Source of the DNA: Rotaria macrura
Lineage: Eukaryota > Rotifera > Eurotatoria > Philodinida > Philodinidae
Direction of reading: 5' to 3'
Assembly (NCBI GenBank): GCA_900239685.1
Contig: OENT01000348.1
Span: 1 to 64,000 of the forward strand
DNA length: 64,000 bases
Shown: positions 24,483 to 37,787 of the stretch, one piece after another
Layout of the letters: the number at the start of each line of letters is the position of its first letter
Position numbering within the stretch: the stretch's first letter is position 1
The notes under the pieces: generated by a model
Seen by the model: the letters and a program-made list of their open reading frames with translations, nothing else
Databases searched by the model: none
What the model was told of the DNA's origin: nothing
Made by a program: the position numbers and the translations under genes

Positions 24483-27400
24483 TCAATTAGATTTTCTAAA
24501 AAATTTATCATCGATTTGTAAAGTAATTTTATGCCATGCATTATTCATAATACCAGTAATATTCCATATACCTGCTGGAGTATCTGGTTGAGAATTTGAA
24601 TGTATGTCCATCGCACGACAAACGACTTCGAATGGTTGAGATGGTATATCACTTAATGGTATATGAGAAGTCCATAATGTCCATGACCATGCACGCATAT
24701 ACGGTTGTGCCAATCGGTCAAGTTCAGCTTGAAACCATGTTTTTCTAGAACAAGATCAAAATTAATATTCATTTGAATTGATTCAAATTTTTCAAGTTAC
24801 AGTTTACTTAACGGGTGTTTCAAGTTAAATGAGCCTCTCAGTATTTTGCACATATCTCTCTCAAGCTTGGACATATATACTTGATTTTGTTTCCGAAAGG
24901 TAGCCCATACAGTTCTCTACGAAACTTGATTAAAAGAGCTCTTCCAACGAATAACTGTGGAATTATATCCGTTCAACACAACAATGCTCCAAACAGGGCA
25001 ACTTTCAATTGCGCCTTTTTGTAAAAATAATTATATCACTTCTTCGAATAAAAAAGATATGAGACCGTACTATGATGCATGTTTCCGGTGCTTTCAGGTG
25101 TACTCTTTTACGTAGCACTCAAAAAAATATATATATTGGTAGACGATTGTGGCGTTCTAATGGTCATTCTTTAGTTGAAACGATCGAACGTTCTCCTTGT
25201 ACACCTCAAGTGTTGTAGAAAAAACACTTTACATTATTTTTCTTGTATTGAAGTAATAGAGAAAACATTTTTCTTCATAATTTTGTAATAAATCTGACTG
25301 TGTAATCATTTTTCATTTAGTATAACAGTATTAAAATTGCGATGAACCATAATGGGAGCTTCTCCGATCGTAAATAGAGGGGAATAAAGAAAAGGTTCTG
25401 CTCAGCAGAATTTATAGTATATCCAAAATCTATTCGCCCAACCAACAGGACTTGTCATGTCTTACAAAATGACTCATTCAGTCTTTTTATAAGTGATGAC
25501 AAGACCGGCACAAAATCGTTAACATGAAGAGCAATGCTTTGAAAGTTGGCCAATTGGGAGCATTGTATTGTTGACCGGATATAATTCCGTAGTCATTCGT
25601 TGGAAGAGCTCTTTTAATCAGGTTTCGTAGAGAACTGTACAGGATAACTTTCGGAAACAAAATCGAGTAAACATGTCAAAGCATGAGAGAGATATTTGCA
25701 AAATACTGAGAGGCTCATTTCAACCGAAACACCCGTTAGATGTACAATGAATTCTATGTAAAGTTATTACATGTTTTATCACATGGTGCAATTGTGCAAT
25801 TACAATTAACTTTTTTCCTATTTATTATCTTCAAGTCATTTAAAAAATAGAAAGAAGGCAATCTTTTCTCTTGAGTTTGACCTATTTTCTACTTCAATCT
25901 AATACTTCCCCTTTTTTTCTCTACATAATACACAAAAGATTTGTTTTTAGATAATACACATTTTTGCATTCGAATAGAGCTCTTTATATCTACTTCATTC
26001 AAATGCAATGATCACAATATACTTACGCATGATGATTCGTGACGTAGGTATAGAAATTCATCTACGACAAATGATATTCTGTATCCTATTCTTGAGTAGA
26101 ATGTAAAACATAAATGTTGTCAAGAATCCAGTTGAGAAATGCTATCTAATTGCATCACATAGGAAAATCATGAACATGTATTTGAAACCATTCATCGGTG
26201 AGAGGAGCAATCACAAGAAGCGATTCATAGTCATCCATAAAGTTCGTCCGGTAAAACATAGATAGAGTAATGAGAAGAATGAACAGAACTCTTAACTCAA
26301 TTTTTAATTTTACTTCTCCATAAAATTCATGTGTATTGCAGAAAAGAAATTCTATCAATCTTTTCCTATTTTGTGAAACATGATCTAAAAGAAGAGTTGA
26401 CATTTTTGCATTCTCATACTCTACAAGCCGTGGTAGACCTTAGTGATAGATGATCTAAAAATGTATGTCAGTGAGATATAATTATTATTATAGATATGAA
26501 CTACTACTCTATTGTAGTTCTAATTAGAGGATATGGTAAATGGTTATGACTATTATTTGGCATAATGCATCATGGGAAACAGTTTTCAAGTAATAAGCAA
26601 TAGCAGTGACATCATGTTTCACATTTTAATTATGCAGAGATGATGCTAACAGTTCCTTTTTAGTCGCTTCTCACCATGCAATGGCATAACATTCAGTCCA
26701 AGCAACTTTTATACTAAAAGATCGAACACACAACATGAATTACTAGACTAGAAAAGTTTTCCTTCAAACCAGTTTTTGATAAGAAAAATTTTCACTTGCT
26801 TTTAAATTCAAAGAATAATGCCACATGTCCTATTTATGGATCAATTAAGTTCAAAACAGTACCGATTGGCTGCTAGTAGATACATCGAAAATGAATGAAC
26901 GAGTTACCTTAGTCTGTTAAGGAAAATTCTTTGTATAAGAAATTTTCATCGAGTAATAGTCAGACTGATCTGGACTAAACTTTGGTTATTTTCGAGATCG
27001 ATCAACAAATGAGTGACCTATATCAAACTCTATCTAATACTTCTGGTAACTGATTCTGCAAGTTTTAAATCTCATACGAGTTCTTGGCATATGAGATGTG
27101 TGTAGAATTGTGTCGTGTCCTCGTTAGTATTCTAAGATCTCAATGGATAGTATTTCTTTTAGATTATGAAACCAGAATTCGATCGAATTCCGATCTGACA
27201 AGATATTTCGAGTGTTTACTTTCTGAAACTTTGTTTGTAAAGAAACATTTTTCGAGTTGTACGAAGATAAGAAACAGTTTATTGACGAACAGGCATACTT
27301 TTGAATCAGAGAGATGCACAGAAAAGAACACGAAAAGTTCTTCAGTACTCCTATGATTCTTTTAGTTTAGAAGTAAAGCCGTTCAACACTCGGTCAGAAG

Positions 27401-30400
27401 AAAAATCCGTTTTGATCATAAAAATGAAAGGGATGAACTTTAAATTTTCAGTGTGATATATTTTATTCATTAGAATATTTAGTTAAATGTTATGTCACGA
27501 TACTAGCACTGTATTCATTTTAAAAGTGATAGAAATATAACTTTTTTAAAAAATAAGTTAGAACACGCAGTAGTACACCAAGCAACTTTGTACTAAAATG
27601 AAAGTAGTGGAAAAATCTAGAATGAATTGATTTTTCCGCTCCTCATCTTCAAGGCATCGAAGTTTTATTCAGTTTTTAAACAGAAAGGTGTGGTCGTGTT
27701 AAGGGTAAGTAAAAGAAATCTGTTTTTCAAGTTTTATATGAACAAAGTCTTCAGAGTCATTTTATAGTTCAAGGAACAAGTTATACATTGTCTAATCATT
27801 TCGACCTTGAATTATTGAATATTCGAAGTTCTCATGTGTCAAATCGAACATTCCTCATAAATTCACATCTGCAGAAAGAAGATACTAGAAATATTAGAAT
27901 TCACTTAATGAAGTTGTCTCATTGAAAATGTCGTTCTTGAACAGATCAAAATCACAATTGAAAAGTCGACTTTTTAGATGACTTACAGGAGAGCACAGCT
28001 TTCTGTTGAAAAACCAAACGATTCTAGACGTAAATGTTACTCAATGGAACGCATCAAATTAATATAGTCTCGATTGAAAAGTCATGAGACACTCATTTAT
28101 CAGTAGAGCAGATCATAACGACATTGATTCAATGTCTGGAGCATCATTGTTAAAAACTTTCATTACGATATCAATTCATCATTATGAGATCATTGAGATG
28201 TATGCTTGTTGTGTTAGTTGTAGAATATAAACAATCAACAAAAGTTACACTGTATCTTCAAAGTTCTGATTCGATGTAAAACTAAAAAAAACTTAGTTGG
28301 CTTATGAAACACAGTTCAAGTTAAATGAATTCTAGATCTGATAAGCTCACATCACAGGTGATAATCAAGAAAAGGGATTTTTAATTGAATGTCCTTGATA
28401 GATCGCTGCTTACTAGTGCCTATTTTAGATTTCAAAACATTCAATTCCCTGTATTAAATAAATTGTATTTTTCAACATAATAAACCAACGGACGATGAAG
28501 AAACATTTGAGCTACAGGTAGTGTATCAGCAAACATTACTCTTTATTCTACGAACTATATAGTTAAAAGACTAGTTACTCTATGTAAATAATTTTTCGCT
28601 CTACTATCTACAGTAAAACGTATACAAGGTTTTGTTTTCAGATTCAAAATTGCATCGCAACACACTATGAAGAAGCATGTGAAGAACTACTTTTACAAAG
28701 AGAAATGAATGTTGAAAAGTAGGAAAAAACCTTGTAAGAAATTATTCGTGTTACACCCTAAAACAACGATGTTAGATGTTTTTATCGATTATTCTAATTT
28801 TTTCGATCAGCTGACAGAAAATGTTTATTCGTCGAATATGTTTTAATATCTAATATTTAATTGCTTCAGTGGAATCATTGACAAAATGAAGATAGAAAAA
28901 GCATGATCTTGTTCATGTCATGGAAAAATACATCAAATTCTTTGCCTCATTAATTGTTAATTGCAGTAAAACTTATATTTAAGTTGAATGCATTCTTTCA
29001 AATGATTCGCAATTTACAAAACAAAATTAAACGTACTTGTAACAAAAAGAAACCGATTTAAATCACGTTTTGATACTTATGAAATAATTATACAAAAATT
29101 AACTCAAATAAAAAAAGTACACTCGAGTTTTTTTATTCGTTTAGTACTCTTAACTCCTACCAATGTTTATGAAATTATTGCTTTTTTGACTTGTGTGATC
29201 AAATTGATGAGTGTATACTTTTCTTTTTGTAGAAAATAGAATAGAAACTTCATTCGATCAACAATTCAATAGGATTCCATTGAAAAAATAAATAAATTGG
29301 AAAATATTGCTAGTGTTCCCATTTCTAATTCACCTACTATTTCAAATAATATATGTTAGCTGTATCATAAAAGAAAAATCATTTCTACATGTTTTTCATC
29401 GTCTAATAAATACTACTCACCCATGATCAAGACTGAGTTGTACATTGTGTATTGGTCGGCCGCCTCCAGCAAAAGCGTAGCCTTTTATTGTCAGTTTTTT
29501 ATTTTTTATATCTTCATCGTTTGGTTTGACAGATAAAATTTTTATTTTATTACCATCATCATCGGATGCTGGATGACATATAGCTGATTGAACATTTGAT
29601 TCTTGTAGAGAAGGTATACAATCGTAATCGACTTGTTGCGGTTGTTTGATGAATGGTGGAAGAATTTTATAATCAGACCTCTGCCAATGACTATCTGCTT
29701 CTTCATCAGAAACAATTATTCGATTAACCCATTTGACACTACGAGCGCCAACCGTACCCGGTACTAATATACGTAATGGATAACCATGATCTCTTGTTAA
29801 TATTTCATCATTCATTTCATAAGCAATTAAAACATCATCATCAAGTGCTCTTTCAATTGGTATGGATGCACCATAACATCTTGAGAGTGAAAAACAAAAT
29901 ACAAACATTTGCTTGTAATAAATTCAAAACAAGTCGTACTTTTGTGATGCATCACAATCAAGACCAAAAAATTGAATATGTTTTCCTTCTCGGTCCAAAC
30001 CAAACGATTTCAAAACATCACGTAGTTTAACACCAGTCCAACGAGCATTACCAATAGCGCCAACATACCATGGCGTGCCTCGAACCGATCCTTGTTCTTC
30101 ACTATTCATTCCATTGCGACGATTACCAGCACATTGTAAAGCTGCTGTTATTGTATGTGATTGATAATTCGTTGTTAAATCATCGTATGATAATGAGTGT
30201 ATTGATTTTTCATCGGAAATTTCTAATTTATATTCGTTGATATTAACAAATGGTACATGCATATGATTTCGCACGTAGAATTTTTCCACTGGTGTCAAAA
30301 AAGAGGATATGAGAATAGAGGGCTTTGTTTCGGCATTGAATGGTTTTTCTGAACGAACGAAAAAATATTCATTTACATTCAATCGTTCAGGATCATATTG

Positions 30401-33400
30401 AAATAAATCGACAAGTTTTTCTTGATTCTGTTCATTAGCTTCTCTTTCACCTAGAAACATTAGTAATTGTTTTTTTCATTGAAATATATTTTTCGTAATT
30501 AAATGAGAATTTTGTTTTTCTATACCGGGTGGCAAATTTCCTATTCTGTACTGTTCTAAAATTTCAAAAACATGATCAATTTGATGGATGGTAAATATTT
30601 TCCAACATGATTCTAAAGGTTTGCCAACCGTTCTGAGAATTTGTGTACCACCGGGATGATTTTCAACGAATGAGCTTATATCGTATACACCATCTTTGTA
30701 AGCAAGCCAATATCCTTTAAGAGAAAATTATAGAATGTTCTATTTATTTAATCAGACGACAAGACAATCGAAATGTTAAAATTACTTGACTAATCAATTT
30801 AAATACAAGAGAAATATCCCAACTATTCGACTTTATCTCTAGAGCAACAAAGACGGTCAATTTCAATACGTCCTGTGTACTTTTTTTAATATTTCGAACA
30901 AAATTCTTTGTATCCCAATAGATAATATGATCGACCACTAAGGTTTTGCTCGAACGATACTATTTCTAATCAGACTATTTCATAGCAACATTCTGACTAT
31001 TGTTGGAATTCAATTTAACAAGTTACTTCATACTTCTTTACGTCAAAGTTTTCAAATCTCATACACTCACTCGTCCCCTTCGTATGGACTCATCAAATTT
31101 TCACTTTATTTCTAAAGATAGTAACTTGTAATGAACCATAGACTAACTTGATGCGTAACAAATTGATGGAATGAAAAGTCAGCCATCAATCTTTGGAAAG
31201 AATTATGTATCACAGCATCAAAACAAGCCACAAGCAATCAACTGGTGACTACAAGTGATGCATCTACTGGATGTTTTAAAGCAAACGTGAGTCGATGCGC
31301 CAGAAAATTATTCTTTAAAATTCTTTTGTGAACTCATAATTAGAAGATTAGTGAAAAGCTTCTCAACAATGCAACCTTTAGTAGACAGTACTTGTTGTTG
31401 AAGCATAATAAATGGTCATCGAAATGATGAGTCACAGTTCGAATACAAAGAGATATTATTTGATCTCATCATCGTTTTAATCATATAGTGCAGATTTTTA
31501 GAATCATTCATAACAAATCTTGATGTATTATATAGTATACCGATAGGGTTAGAAAAAATCGTATAGATTATTTCATAAAAATTCTATTTTCTAGGACAAA
31601 ATCAATGCACCATTATTCATCAGAGAATGCTGCTCATTGCTCATTTATATTTTCATATCAGAAATTTAGAAATATATGTTTACAACAATCATCTATGACA
31701 TTGTAATAGTTTTTGAGATCTTCAGAAATGTCTATACTAGGTACAAGTAAGTAAAAGGTATCTAGTTTCAGATAGAACATATAATCTAAAAAAGGTGACA
31801 TTTTTCGATCATAGCTTTTGCATACATTCAACATGAAAATTGCATCGCGAGCATATCCCTTCAGTAGTAATCTACCAATTCTACTCACTTTGACACATTC
31901 CTAATCGTACTTTTTCATTAAAAAAAAGACGACGCATAATTTATTTTAAGATCTAATCAATCGAAAATGATTTTAACAAAAACAAAACTTACACTTAGAT
32001 TCGTCTTTATGCGTCATACAAAATCATTGAATTGAATGGATGAGAATCTCTGCATAAAATAAAAGAATAACTGAAATGTTTCTCTTCTGTATTTAATGAT
32101 GAGAAACACACGATACTCGTCTATGAGATTTTGATTACGCTTATTTGATGAATTGCGATAGTTTTTAAACTTACTCTAAGTTCCGAAATGCACTCACTGA
32201 GCAAAATGATTCTGCTATAGACTATACACGAAATAACAAAAACATCAAGGACGAATCAGTGCTTTTCAATGGCTCACATGAATAACTTACCTTGCAAAAG
32301 CTACTGCACTTAATCGATGGCAATCATGTGAACTGATTATTACTACCGCTCACGTCAGAATAAAGAAGAAAACAAACATCGATCTTTTCTGTTTAAAAAA
32401 AGTCACCTATGAGAAATTGTTATCTAAGCCTTGCAGAAAGACATCAGATTAAAATCTCTATCATCATAGAGTCGTATGAAAGATTGATAAAGTGCTAAAA
32501 TACTACAGTGATAAGAATCGAAGTAAAGACAAAGCGCCCAAGATTAGAAGAATCATACAATACCGACACTGAATCCAATCAGATGTGCATAAACGTACTT
32601 TTTTATTGAACGATCAATGAATAATGCCTAGAAACTTGTCAAGTTTTTTCTTTAAATTTATCATAAGACAGTTACAAGTTACATGACCTATCTTTAAGAT
32701 TGACCGTTTAATTCTTTATCCGAAGTCATTTTATTTTATTTTTCATAGTCTCAGCACTTGTATCGAACCTTGATGAATTTAATTTTTCAAACTGATGCTC
32801 AGTGAACCCGTATTTGTTTGCATTTAGAACGTCTAGTTTGATGAAACTACCTTCAGTTATAATTAATTTTTCACATATTTAAAAAGTGAAAAAGAAAAGA
32901 TGTAAAGTATTTTGTGAAGCGTAGAACAAAATCGAAATTTAGTACGAGATGCTATTTCAATTTAGTTATATGATCATATGACGTAATATTACGTTTGATT
33001 TTATTTTAGAGACTCGTAGTATCCGAGAATAATAGGCCTATCAGATTAGTTTTTGTGATAGTGCAATTTGACCAAGGTATTCTCTTGCTTAAATACTTTG
33101 TATGACACTCGATATCTCGCATAGAATTATCTTTGTGTAATTCACAAAGTTTCAAATTGAATTATTGTCTGTGTTTAAAATGCATAAAGCATTTTTCATT
33201 TGACTTCGAACAAAAATCATACTTTTAATCAATAGAAAATCGATATATGTCAACCGATACATATTGTTATGTTATTTTTATTAGCTCTCTCTATCGATCG
33301 AATTTCGAACTTAAAGGACAAATCCAATAATAAATTTCTTCACCAAACTATATCAGTTATGAAACTCAAAATTTCAACAAAATTTCATCCGAGCATTAAA

Positions 33401-34416
33401 GCAGAATCATCCAAATATTAAAATCTTTGTTTTTAGTATATCTTTTCTCTTGATTTATGATTCAGATTCAAAATTTAATAGATAGAAGGTCACAAAAACA
33501 ACACTACAATACGTATCGGTTGACATATATCGATTTTCTATTGATTAAAAATATGATTTTTGTTCGAAGTCAAATGAAAAATGCTTTATGCATTTTAAAC
33601 ACAGACAATAATTCAATTTGAAACTTTGTGAATTACACAAAGATAATTCTATGCGAGATATCGAGTGTCATACAAAGTATTTAAGCAAGAGAATACCTAG
33701 GTCAAATTGCACTATCACAAAAACTAATCCGATAGGCCTATTATTCTCGGATACTATGAGTCTCTAAAATAAAATCAAACGTAATATTACGTCATATGAT
33801 CATATAACTAAATTGAAATAGCATCTCGTACTAAATTTCGATTTTGTTCTACGCTTCACAAAATACTTTACATCTTTTCTTTTTCACTTTTTAAATATGT
33901 GAAAAATTAATTATAACTGAAGGTAGTTTCATCAAACTAGACATTCTAAATGCAAACAAATACGGGTTCACTGAGCATCAGTTTGAATAATTTATCCACA
34001 CACAATATGAGCTTTTAGGTTAGTAGAAATTATAAAAGACTTTGTTTTTGATCAACTAGCTCGACACACCCCCTTTCTTTTTCCTGGTTAGGAGACAGAA
34101 GCATGCACAAACATTTGTTTGTCGCTATACCGGTTTCTTTTGTTTTATGTTTTTCCACTTCGGTCATGCTAATATTGGGTAATGCTGGAATACGTTCTCC
34201 AACAACAAAAGATCGATTGGTTTCGGCATGAATAGTTGGTCTATATTTGGATAATAAATAACCACCTTAAGAAAATAGAATATATAACGTACGAATATTT
34301 ACAGATTTATTCATCGTTGATAAATATTTACCTGAAATCAATCCACCGGTTAAAGTGGCTGCGATTATTTTAGGTTTGAATTTTTGGCGAAGGATGAAAG
34401 TTAAACGCGATCGCAT
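24483..34416 (-). CDS. SUOX: Sulfite oxidase (mitochondrial, heme/molybdopterin)
   Basis: Sulfite oxidase oxidises sulfite to sulfate in the mitochondrial intermembrane space and passes electrons to cytochrome c. Exons on the minus strand are 34416-34332, 34265-34131, 30714-30526, 30450-29940, 29879-29421 and 24744-24483: 546 aa, close to the vertebrate length. Residues 1-30 are basic and amphipathic (MRSRLTFILRQKFKPK) then hydrophobic, fitting a targeting presequence and membrane sorting segment. An in-frame TAG 51 nt upstream fixes the start. The cytochrome b5 domain has HPGG (axial His about 93) and a second His about 117 in FTIHQIDHV. The molybdenum domain has the cofactor-ligating Cys about 243 in ALQCAGNRR and GHIQ-type blocks through VGARSVKWVNRI and SHWQRSDYK. 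The C-terminal dimerisation domain has WSWTLW, VVCRAMD and GIWNITGIMNNAWH. The introns of 3.4 and 4.7 kb contrast with three of 60-75 bp. Confidence 0.95.
24811..25736. mobile_element. Mariner/Tc1-like non-autonomous element in the last SUOX intron
   Basis: 926 bp with terminal inverted repeats of about 190-200 bp starting ACGGGTGTTTC, flanked by TA at 24809-24810 and 25737-25738, the target choice of the Tc1/mariner superfamily. The arms differ at scattered positions (for example AAGTTAAATGAGCC against GGTTGAAATGAGCC), which implies some age. The roughly 530-bp centre holds no transposase frame I can recognise, so it would depend on a helper. Because it sits in an intron, it should be removed with the intron. 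Confidence 0.7.
32786..33986. mobile_element. 1.2-kb foldback element in a long SUOX intron
   Basis: Two arms of about 475-500 bp (about 32786-33280 and 33490-33986) are inverted copies with only a few differences, separated by about 210-250 bp. The ends read TTCAAACTGATGCTCAGTG on both strands. The element is flanked by an exact 6-bp duplication, TAATTT, at 32780-32785 and 33987-33992, so it inserted as a unit. The arms contain no coding frame. Arm similarity drops toward the central loop and stays near-perfect outward. A 6-bp duplication with TTCAAA ends does not match a superfamily I can name with confidence. Confidence 0.82.
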
Positions 34417-34619
34417 ACCGATAGTTGCGTGCAACCCGAAATGTACTAAAATGATTTTTTCTCGCTAACACCATCTTTGTTACTATCAATGATTCATCAA
34501 TAGTAACAACCAATCACATGCATGTTGTCATCGATGTGCATCAGATCTCAAAACATAACATGTGTTATTTGTCCGTCCAGACTATGCAATTGCCAATGAT
34601 AATTATTAAATAATACTTA
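34417..34619. promoter_or_regulatory. Bidirectional promoter region, SUOX / SLC35E2-like
   Basis: Only 203 bp separate the start codons of sulfite oxidase (minus) and the SLC35E2-like transporter (plus), so both promoters and 5' leaders must fit here. No TATA box at a convincing distance is evident on either side. A shared promoter is inferred from spacing alone. Confidence 0.55.
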
Positions 34620-37600
34620 ATGATGAGTCTGAACGAAGTTGTTTCGGATAAAACAAATGTTTTATCATCATCTGAAAGATTACTTCGTGAAGTTCCTCAA
34701 GGTTTAAGAAATTACATGGCAATTATTTATTTAATTATTTGGTATATTTCATCGGGTGCTACTCTTTTTTCAAATAAATATATTCTGAGTAGTTTTAATG
34801 GTGATGCTTTTTCATTAGGTATCTATTGAAAAGAAGATTACATTAAATTAAGAGCAATCTATTTTCTTTTAACTAATCATCATTTTTTTTTGTTATTTTC
34901 AAGGCATGAATCAACTTCTTTTGTCAATTTTAACTAGTTTTATACAAATGCAAATAACATATAAAATATGGAGTCAAATTCCTAAAAATTCATCAAACAT
35001 AAAAAATATTTTTCAAGATATGTTTTATATTGGAGCATTTCGTTGTATTACCGTCATCCTAGGTTTATTAGCACTTAAATACATCGTTGTATCATTTGTT
35101 GCTACAATCAAAGCATCTTCACCATTATTTACGGTTATCATCAGTAGACTTATATTAGGAGAAAGAACAGGTCATTGGACGAAATTTTCAATGATACCAA
35201 TTACAGTTGGTCTTGGTTTATGTAGTTCGTTTGAAGCTAGCTTTAATACATTGGGATTTCTATGTGCTTTAGGAACGATTTTTTTTGAATGGTAAGACAA
35301 GTTTTTGTAGAGCAATATAATATCGATTGCGTTGAGTTATATCAAATTAATAAATAGGAACCTTCGAATCTAACTTGCATACTATAATAGTTACTCTTAC
35401 TTAAAATTAAATTCAATAATAGTAACATATCAATAAGATCCCTACTAAGATATTCTGAGAGATAACAAGAGTAGTTGTTGACTTCGATGAATAATATTTG
35501 ATACTGTTTTGAAATAGAATAATTTTGAACATGAAAGTACTCGAAGCGATCTTCTTCTAGATAAGAGATTATTTTTTTATCATGAATACACTTCTTGTAG
35601 AAGTTTCAAGTTGCACTTATTCTAGAATATGTTTCTAGTGGAATTTATGTAAGATTAAAATGAGAAACAATATACTATTGTTGTTGCTACTGAGAACAAA
35701 TGCATTTTTTTATGTTTATGTTCATACATGTTTCTTCATCTTCTGTCTACTACTTACTCATGCTCATGTCTTCTGAAATACAATACAAAAATGCGATCAA
35801 TATCTAATAACATACGTAGAATTTTTCTCTATATGGTATTATGATGATCATAGAACGAACGTGTTCTGAAACTAATTAAACTTTAAGTTAATTCAGTTGT
35901 CGAAACCTTTCCTACTCGACAAAATTGAGTAAAATGTTTTGCAAAACCCTATACCGTGACCCATAGTCCCTTCAATCTACCATTGCTGAGTGTACTATAG
36001 AACTGAGTAAATCAATTCTCAAGAATGCAGAGTCTACGAAGTAGCATTTTTATTTCACTCGAAGTTATCTAAAAGCATTTTTCAATATATGCTGGTGTAA
36101 CAGTGTATGAGATTATTTTTCGAACTGATAATAGTGTTATGATCATCCGACTCAGTGTATTGGATTACCTCTATCTCGGTCGATGGACTAGAAATCGTTT
36201 GACTAATCACTAGATTATTGTGCAAATATAAATACTTGATCTGTTAAAACAACTATGAAACTTGATATTTCATAGATCAATAAAATAGCAACTGTCCTCG
36301 CCGCATAGTAACACCATGTGTTATGATTAAACGCAGAAAATGTTGAAAATTTTTTTCAAAATTTAAACTAAGAATGAGAACTAAAGTTTTTTTTAGGATC
36401 TACATGAATTACAAAAAAAATTCAACTAACTTTCGCTTTTTCCTTCGATTAGAATAGTTCATATCCTATATCATGAAGCCACCTACTTTAGCCGTAACGT
36501 TAATCCAATAGTCACAATGTCATAGATAACTGTTACTTTCTTTTAGGATGTACTCTATTAAATCGATCATAAGCAGAATAAATTCAAGTTAAACATATAG
36601 AGTAATGTGTTTCATAAGTTGTATGGTTTGTTGTTTCGTAGCACCGGCTAATTGAAAATGAACAAGAATCCATTATAGTTTCTACTCAGTTTTGGTGAGA
36701 TGTCTCGGACTGTTTCCGATCTATGTTCTCTTAGGCTATATTTTAATAGTCGTTACAATAGTATCAAAGTCTTACATAAAACTCTTTCATAAGGCTCAAA
36801 AAGTTACGAATAACTACTGTATGAGGAAATAGACAAATGTAGAAAATCAATGACTTGATCAAACATGCGAGCTTGAGGTTGTCTGATTTTCTTGATCCAA
36901 AATATTTTGCCAGTAAATGTTTTGTACATGGTGTATCGAGTATCATGTGATATAAGTGCAAAGAAAATGCCATATATGTAGATTTTTGACTGATTGAATA
37001 GGAAAAAACAATATTGTAAGATATTTTTAGAAAGAAAAATTCATGCGGTGGTACATGTTAAGTGATAAATGACTATGCCTTGTATCCCCATTCACTCTAT
37101 AGATAGATACGTCCTTTCACCATCGCTATCACCTACATACATGCATATAGGTATAAGATGAACTGATTCCTAATTATCGTTGTTAACAAGTGTTGTTCCA
37201 TTCATGTATTATAATATTTGAAAAGATTCTGAGAAATAAGTCAAATTAAATTTTTTTTCTCTTTTCAGTTTACAAAATGTATATTCAAAATTATTAATCA
37301 GCGGTGAACGTTATCGTTACACAGCTGTCGAGTTGCAATTCTGGGCGAGTCTTGTCGCTTCAATTTTTCAGCTACCTTTTCTTTGTTATAATGTCGATGT
37401 AATCTCGGCGATGGGTTCAACTTCTTCAATACTTTTCCTTCTATATATTTTCAACGGCTTAGCATATCATATTCAGTCATTTGCTGCTTATGCCGTAATG
37501 GCATACATATCACCAATAACACACAGGTAGAATCTCGGTGTAATCGATTTTCTTCTTTGAGTTCTTATATTTTTAGTGTTGCCAATACAGTCAAACGAGC

Positions 37601-37787
37601 GTTATTAATATGGTTATCGGTTCTCATTTTCAAAAATCAAATCACATTTCTCAGTGGTTTCGGTACATTGACAGTTATATTTGGTGTTATTGTCTATAAT
37701 GAAGCACGTGATATGGAGAAAAAAATTGGAGTTTCTAGTAATTCAGTAAACGATACTAGTCCAATAGTTACACATAGACATGTGTAG
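34620..37787 (+). CDS. SLC35E2-like nucleotide-sugar/triose-phosphate transporter family protein
   Basis: 351-aa multi-pass protein of the TPT/DMT (drug/metabolite transporter) superfamily, closest in my reading to SLC35E2. Exons are 34620-34818, 34904-35291, 37269-37526 and 37577-37787, in frame (1056 nt). The first helix carries WYISSGATLFSNKYIL, equivalent to the conserved WYxxS..T...NK block of the family. The middle has VSFVATIKASSPLFTVIISR and GERTGHWT, the TPT-domain signature of an ExR/K-type loop after a helix. The C-terminal half has QNVYSKLLI and SPITHSVANTVKRALLIW, the conserved P-T-x-S-VANTVKR block. Such proteins sit in Golgi or ER membranes; the SLC35E2 substrate is not established. 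A polyadenylation-like AATAAA lies at 37985-37990. The second intron (1977 bp) is far longer than the others (85 and 50 bp). Confidence 0.9.

Noticed and set aside
31658-31888. 76-codon minus-strand frame as a possible extra SUOX exon
   Set aside because: The exons at 34131-34265 and 30526-30714 join in phase at KETG|YW exactly as in other sulfite oxidases, leaving no room for it.
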